The position numbers and the translations under genes are program-made. This document shows positions 59,956 through 64,000 of a DNA stretch of 64,000 nt, piece after piece; the stretch's first letter is position 1; each line of letters begins with the position of its first letter. The stretch comes from Copromyces sp. CBS 386.78. Taxonomy: Eukaryota > Ascomycota > Sordariomycetes > Sordariales > Sordariaceae. The stretch spans positions 124,001 through 188,000 of the forward strand of contig MU839082.1 in the NCBI GenBank assembly GCA_030685235.1, in the 5' to 3' direction. The notes beneath the pieces are model-generated. The model was not told where the DNA came from, searched no databases, and saw only the letters and a program-made list of their open reading frames with translations.

Positions 59956-62900
59956 ATGTCTGAGGTACAGAGCAGACCCGCCGCCGCGCGCGGCAGAGGC
60001 TCCGGCCGCGGTGGCCGGGGCGGTCTTTCGACTCGGGGAGGTCGCAGCGCGACCAGGACCAACGGCGATTCCGCAGAGTCGTCGTCGCTGCCATCTCTAG
60101 AGGACGAGGGCGAGATTGGCCAGCTTAAGAAGCAATACGGCAGCAAGGTTGCCATCATTAAGGAAATGTTCCCGGACTGGTCCGACGTTGATGTTCTATT
60201 TGCTCTCAACGAGACAGACGGTGACGAGTCCCTCGCCGTCACCCGCATCGCTGAAGGTACGTCGCCGACTCCCACTGTGAAGCCTCCTCCTCTGTACCCC
60301 ACCGCCACTTACTTCCCTTGCCCAAGCCCTTTCTGTCTCAGCTCGTCGAGACGAGTGAGTGCCTGTCGTTCCCTGGGCCGTGTGCGCTGAACCATTGGCT
60401 CCTCGGAGCTGCACGCTGCCCCGCCGTGTGTTGCACCCTGTTTGCTGCTACTGCTAGGTTACTGACACCAGCTTCTCTATCCAGGAACCATCTCGCAATG
60501 GGGCGAGGTTACCAAGCCCAAGAAGGTGTCCAAGCCCAAGACGAAGACCGATACTTTCACATCCACTCCCGTCGATTCCTTCCCTGGATCCACGAGACCT
60601 GCTAGAGGCGGCCGCGTAGAGAGCGGACGTGGACGTGGCAGGGCCACCGAGCGAGGCGGTCGGGGCGGTGGCCGCGGCAAGCCCCTCAATGCGACAATCA
60701 ACGGCCACAAGACCATGGAGGGCGAGAAGCTTTCGATTCCCACCGAGGAAGCCAATGTATGGGGCACTCCCAAGCCCACCGAAGAGGCCAGTGCATGGCC
60801 CGAGGAGAGCTCGCCTTCCACCGAGACTCCTGCCGCCGCGCCTGCGCCCGTTGCCCCCAAGCCCGTCGAGCCCGCACAGAAGACCTGGGCTAGCATGTTG
60901 AGACAGTCCGTGCCGAAGCCTGCCCCCAAGCCAAAGGAGGTTGCTCCTCCCAAGCCTGCTGAGCCCGTTATCGAGCCTCTCCCACCTGTCGCCGAACCTA
61001 CTCCTGTCGAGCCTGAGGTTCAGGCTGAGCCCGAAGCTGCTGAGCCCGAAGTCCCAACGCCCGTCGAGGAACCTACGCCCGAGCCTGTCAAGAAGGAGGC
61101 TACTCCTCCTCCTCCTCCTCCTCCTCCTCCCGCCGTTCCCGCCCTTCCCATCGTACCTATCGAGCCTGCCCTTCCCGCGATCCCCGTTGTTCCCGAAGTC
61201 GCCCTGGAGCCCCCCAAGGATCAACTTACCGAAACGAATCTCGAACAAGTCGCCGATGATTCCCACCCCCCACAGACCGAGACCGTTGCGAGCGAAGCCG
61301 CCGATTCTTGGGATCCTCGGGCCCAGCCCCCCAGCGCTACTGCGACCCCCAACTCCGCGTCTCAGCAGCAACATCAGACTTCCCGCGTCCCTGGCAGTGG
61401 CTTTGCTACGACCGCTTCCAAGGCCACCGATCGCACATCTACTCGCACTCCTACCTACGCTCGCCGGATCCTTGACCAGCAGGAGCCCGTTCGCATGCCC
61501 GGCAACCGTGACCAGGTCGATCGTGCCGCTGTTCAGTTCGGCGCTTTCAGCTTGAACGAGGAGGATGATATTGACGGTGACCGCGAGGAGCCCGAGACTC
61601 GTCCTCAGCCTCCTCAGGACTCTCCTGTTACACAACCTCGCGCTTCTCTGCCTCCTGTGCAGCCTGCTCCGGTTCCCGAGACCTTCGCTGCCCAGAAGCC
61701 TGCGGCCTCGCTCCCTCCTACGGGCCCTGCCGGTATGACGCATTCATTCCCCCATTAGCCAGTGCCTCAAGTTTGCGACTAACTCCATCTCTAGCCACCA
61801 CCACTACCGCACCCCCTACGGCCCCGACCCAGCCTGCTGCCGCCGCGGCCGCTTCTCAGGGTGCGTACTACCTCCCGATTTCGTCACTTGGAGATGATTC
61901 ACTAAAGACCCCGGCTGAAGCAGCTTCGCAACCCCCTACTGCGCCCGCCACACAGCAGTTCGGCCGCTTCGGCCAGCCTGCGCCCCAAGAGCCCGCTTCT
62001 TTCGGTGCTTCCAAGCCTTTCGATGCTTTCGGTCAACAGCCTGGTGCTATGGCTGCCCAAACCCATTACGAGACTGGCTTCCCCGGTCAGGGCCAAGCTG
62101 CGCAAACTCCGAACCAACAGCAGCCCGTCGGCGCTTTCAGCTCGGCTCCCAGCGATTACTCTCAGTACTACACCGCTGATCAGAGCCGCTACAACTACTA
62201 CGGCCAAAACAACTTTGGTCAGCAACAGGGTGCTCAGGGACAGCAAGATGGTCTGTCTCAGCCCCAGCGCGGCTTTGGATATAACGCTCCCCAGGCCGAT
62301 AACCTTAGCCAGTATCCTCAGAGCGGCGCTCAGCACGCTCAGACTCGCTTCGGTTCTGGTTCTGACATGGCCGGTACTCCTACCCCTAACCAGGTTGGTA
62401 CCCAGGCACAGACTGCTCAGACCACCCAGGCCCAGACTCACGGCCAGCAACAGCCGCATGATCAGTACGGCCCCTATGGCAGCCACCCTTACTACTCCAA
62501 CCCTTATTACTCTGCGTACATGAACTACAACGGATACAACCAGGGCGCTTACGGAGCTCCCTATGGAAAGGGCAACCTTGGTTACCAGCCCAACCAGTAT
62601 GGCATGTCTCCCCAGGCGCCTCATGGATACGCTTCCTCCCCTGCCGGTTTTGGACAGTCTACTCTCCACCGTGAGACCGGTGTTGGAGCCGGTGGCCTCA
62701 ACGATTATGGTCGCACCGCTTCCGGTCAGACTGCTCAGCAGCAAGGTCTTGGCGGCAGTGGCTTCGGTGGAATGCACGATGCCTTCGGCCGTGGTGGCTC
62801 TAGCTACCAGTCTCAGGCTGGTCAGTCCTTCAATGCTCCCGGAACCCAGCCCGGTGCCGGTCCTTCGGCTTCTGATGACCTGAAGCCTTTCGGTGACTCC

Positions 62901-63224
62901 AAGGCTGCTTCCGGACCTAGCCCTGCCCTTGGCGGTGCCGCTCGTCCCGGCTCTGCTACCAACAACGCTCCCTCTCAGAGCGGCCTCCCTCCTCCTCAGT
63001 CGAACCAGCAGAGCGGTCTCGGTGGCATGGGATCCTATGGCTACCCCAACCACCTCCAGGGACATGGTCTCCACAGCAACCAGCAGACCGGTACCGGTTA
63101 CGGTATGGGCGCTACCGGCTCCCAGGGTCACCAGAACACGTACGGCAGCTATGCCGGACAAGGTTTCGGCGGGGGCTACTATGGCAACCCCCCACGTGGC
63201 GGCTGGGGTAACAACTACCACTAG
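59956..63224 (+). CDS. def1: CUE-domain RNA polymerase II degradation factor DEF1
   Basis: Exons 59956-60256, 60485-61732 and 61795-63224 give 992 aa; introns are 228 and 62 nt. An Arg/Gly-rich N-terminus (RGGRGG) leads to a CUE domain at about residues 56-100, with the MFPDW motif at 71-75 and VLFALNE..GDESLAVTRI. The conserved follow-on TISQWGEV lies just across the first intron. A Pro/Glu/Ala-rich middle region with a run of eight prolines and a Gln/Tyr/Gly-rich, prion-like C-terminus (SDYSQYYTADQSRYNYYGQNN) complete the Def1 architecture. In yeast Def1 promotes ubiquitin-dependent removal of stalled RNA polymerase II after DNA damage; the proteasome clips its Gln-rich tail so that it enters the nucleus. 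Long antisense frames here are codon-bias artefacts. Confidence 0.92.
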
Positions 63225-64000
63225 CGGGAGCCAGACCGAACATTGTGGGTCACTAGGGCCGCACGGAACCAGAGCAGGATGTGGGAGGACAAGAAGAAGC
63301 CTCGCGCGTTCCTGCACAAATGAGCAAATATCGTTTAGCGTTATTGACGGGATTCACCCCTCTCTGAGACTCATACTATCATCTCTGTGTACGATTTTTA
63401 ACTACAACCGCAAAGGGACATGGCGTATTGACGAAACTCTATTTTGGGTGGTGGTTGGTGGGATGGATTGTCTCATAAATTGCTTCGTCTTGTTTGTTGT
63501 GTGGGTTTTTTCTCGGTTATACAGTTTTCTTATTCCTTTTTTTTTTTTTAAGTTTCTCAAGAAACTCCTTTTTCTACTCTCCACGTCACAGTGCGTTGGG
63601 TCCAAAGGGCATGACATGAAATTGGCTGGTGGGCATCATGAAAATTCAACGTTGGTTTTCAACAACTTAGCTTTCCACATTCGTGTCTTTTTTAGTCCGA
63701 TACAGGCTTTTGCTTATGGGATCCAATGAATTCAAATTTCATGAATTTGTGAAACTGGGATAACGGGAAAAGGGGGATCAAAAGGGGGGCCGGCTCGGCT
63801 CGATCTGCTTAAGCAAAAGGGAACAGGAAATCAACAAAATGGAAAATGCATGGTCATGATCAGCGTTCGGATTCACGTGTGTTCTTGTTGAACAAAAGGG
63901 AATGAGTCTATCGGAGACGAAATTCAAGAGAGGATAGAAATTGATGACAGTGACGGGACTTCTTATGTGATGCCTCCGTGCCGACCACCATCATCCTGGA
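63225..64000. other. 3' flank of DEF1 to window end
   Basis: Contains the DEF1 3' UTR, with a T-run near 63,540. An open frame running through from the DEF1 region has no recognisable product. No further gene seen. Confidence 0.5.

Noticed and set aside
60454..63317. Two long minus-strand frames (429 and 471 codons) and several plus-strand frames overlapping DEF1
   Set aside because: They lie within the strongly biased, Pro/Gln-rich DEF1 exons and have no recognisable product; DEF1 explains the region.

Overview
The window is nuclear DNA from a filamentous ascomycete, almost certainly a Sordariaceae (Neurospora or a close relative such as Sordaria). Three things point there: genes with few, short introns (about 48-230 nt, GT..AG, with CTAAC/CTGAC-type branch sites); a minus-strand NDR kinase that I recognise as COT-1, whose C-terminus matches the Neurospora crassa protein as I remember it but whose N-terminus is longer (629 aa against 598); and a retrotransposon destroyed by C-to-T / G-to-A changes in the manner of repeat-induced point mutation (RIP). 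Names rest on motif recognition by eye; no database search was run.

Left arm (1-21.2 kb, gene-dense): the 3' part of a VPS9/CUE Rab5-GEF gene, an initiator tRNA-Met, an ASNSD1-type asparagine-synthetase-domain gene, the SF3a splicing subunit SF3A2 (minus), a mitochondrial class III CoA-transferase, a PHD-finger protein, cot-1 (minus), TIM54, a FAM192A/Fyv6-type splicing-associated protein (minus) and a Clg1/Pcl-like cyclin (minus).

Middle (21.2-38.5 kb, gene-poor): about 7.7 kb of normal-composition DNA with no recognisable gene, then a complete but dead Ty1/copia element (28,947-34,860; 166-bp LTRs, TTATA target duplication, very AT-rich). A tRNA-shaped relic is embedded in its 3' part. About 950 bp further on is a 442-bp MITE-like element with perfect 37-bp terminal inverted repeats, a TAA duplication and three hairpins that share the GATACTG core.

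Right arm (38.5-64 kb): an RSC7/Swp82-type chromatin-remodelling subunit (minus), TFIIB (minus), a small low-complexity ORF, a DDR48-like repeat protein (minus), a Dap1/PGRMC-type cytochrome-b5-like protein, a secreted DUF1996 protein broken by a one-base frameshift, a DUF4291 protein (minus), a two-TM kelch protein, an unrecognised fungal protein (minus) and the CUE-domain RNA polymerase II degradation factor DEF1.

These are independent eukaryotic genes, not operons. Several are core cell machinery (splicing, transcription initiation, chromatin remodelling, mitochondrial import, polarity kinase), which implies a euchromatic chromosome arm holding one small RIP-mutated, presumably heterochromatic island. 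I see no gene cluster that looks like a new multi-gene system. The most unusual items are the MITE-like hairpin element and the tRNA relic inside the copia element.
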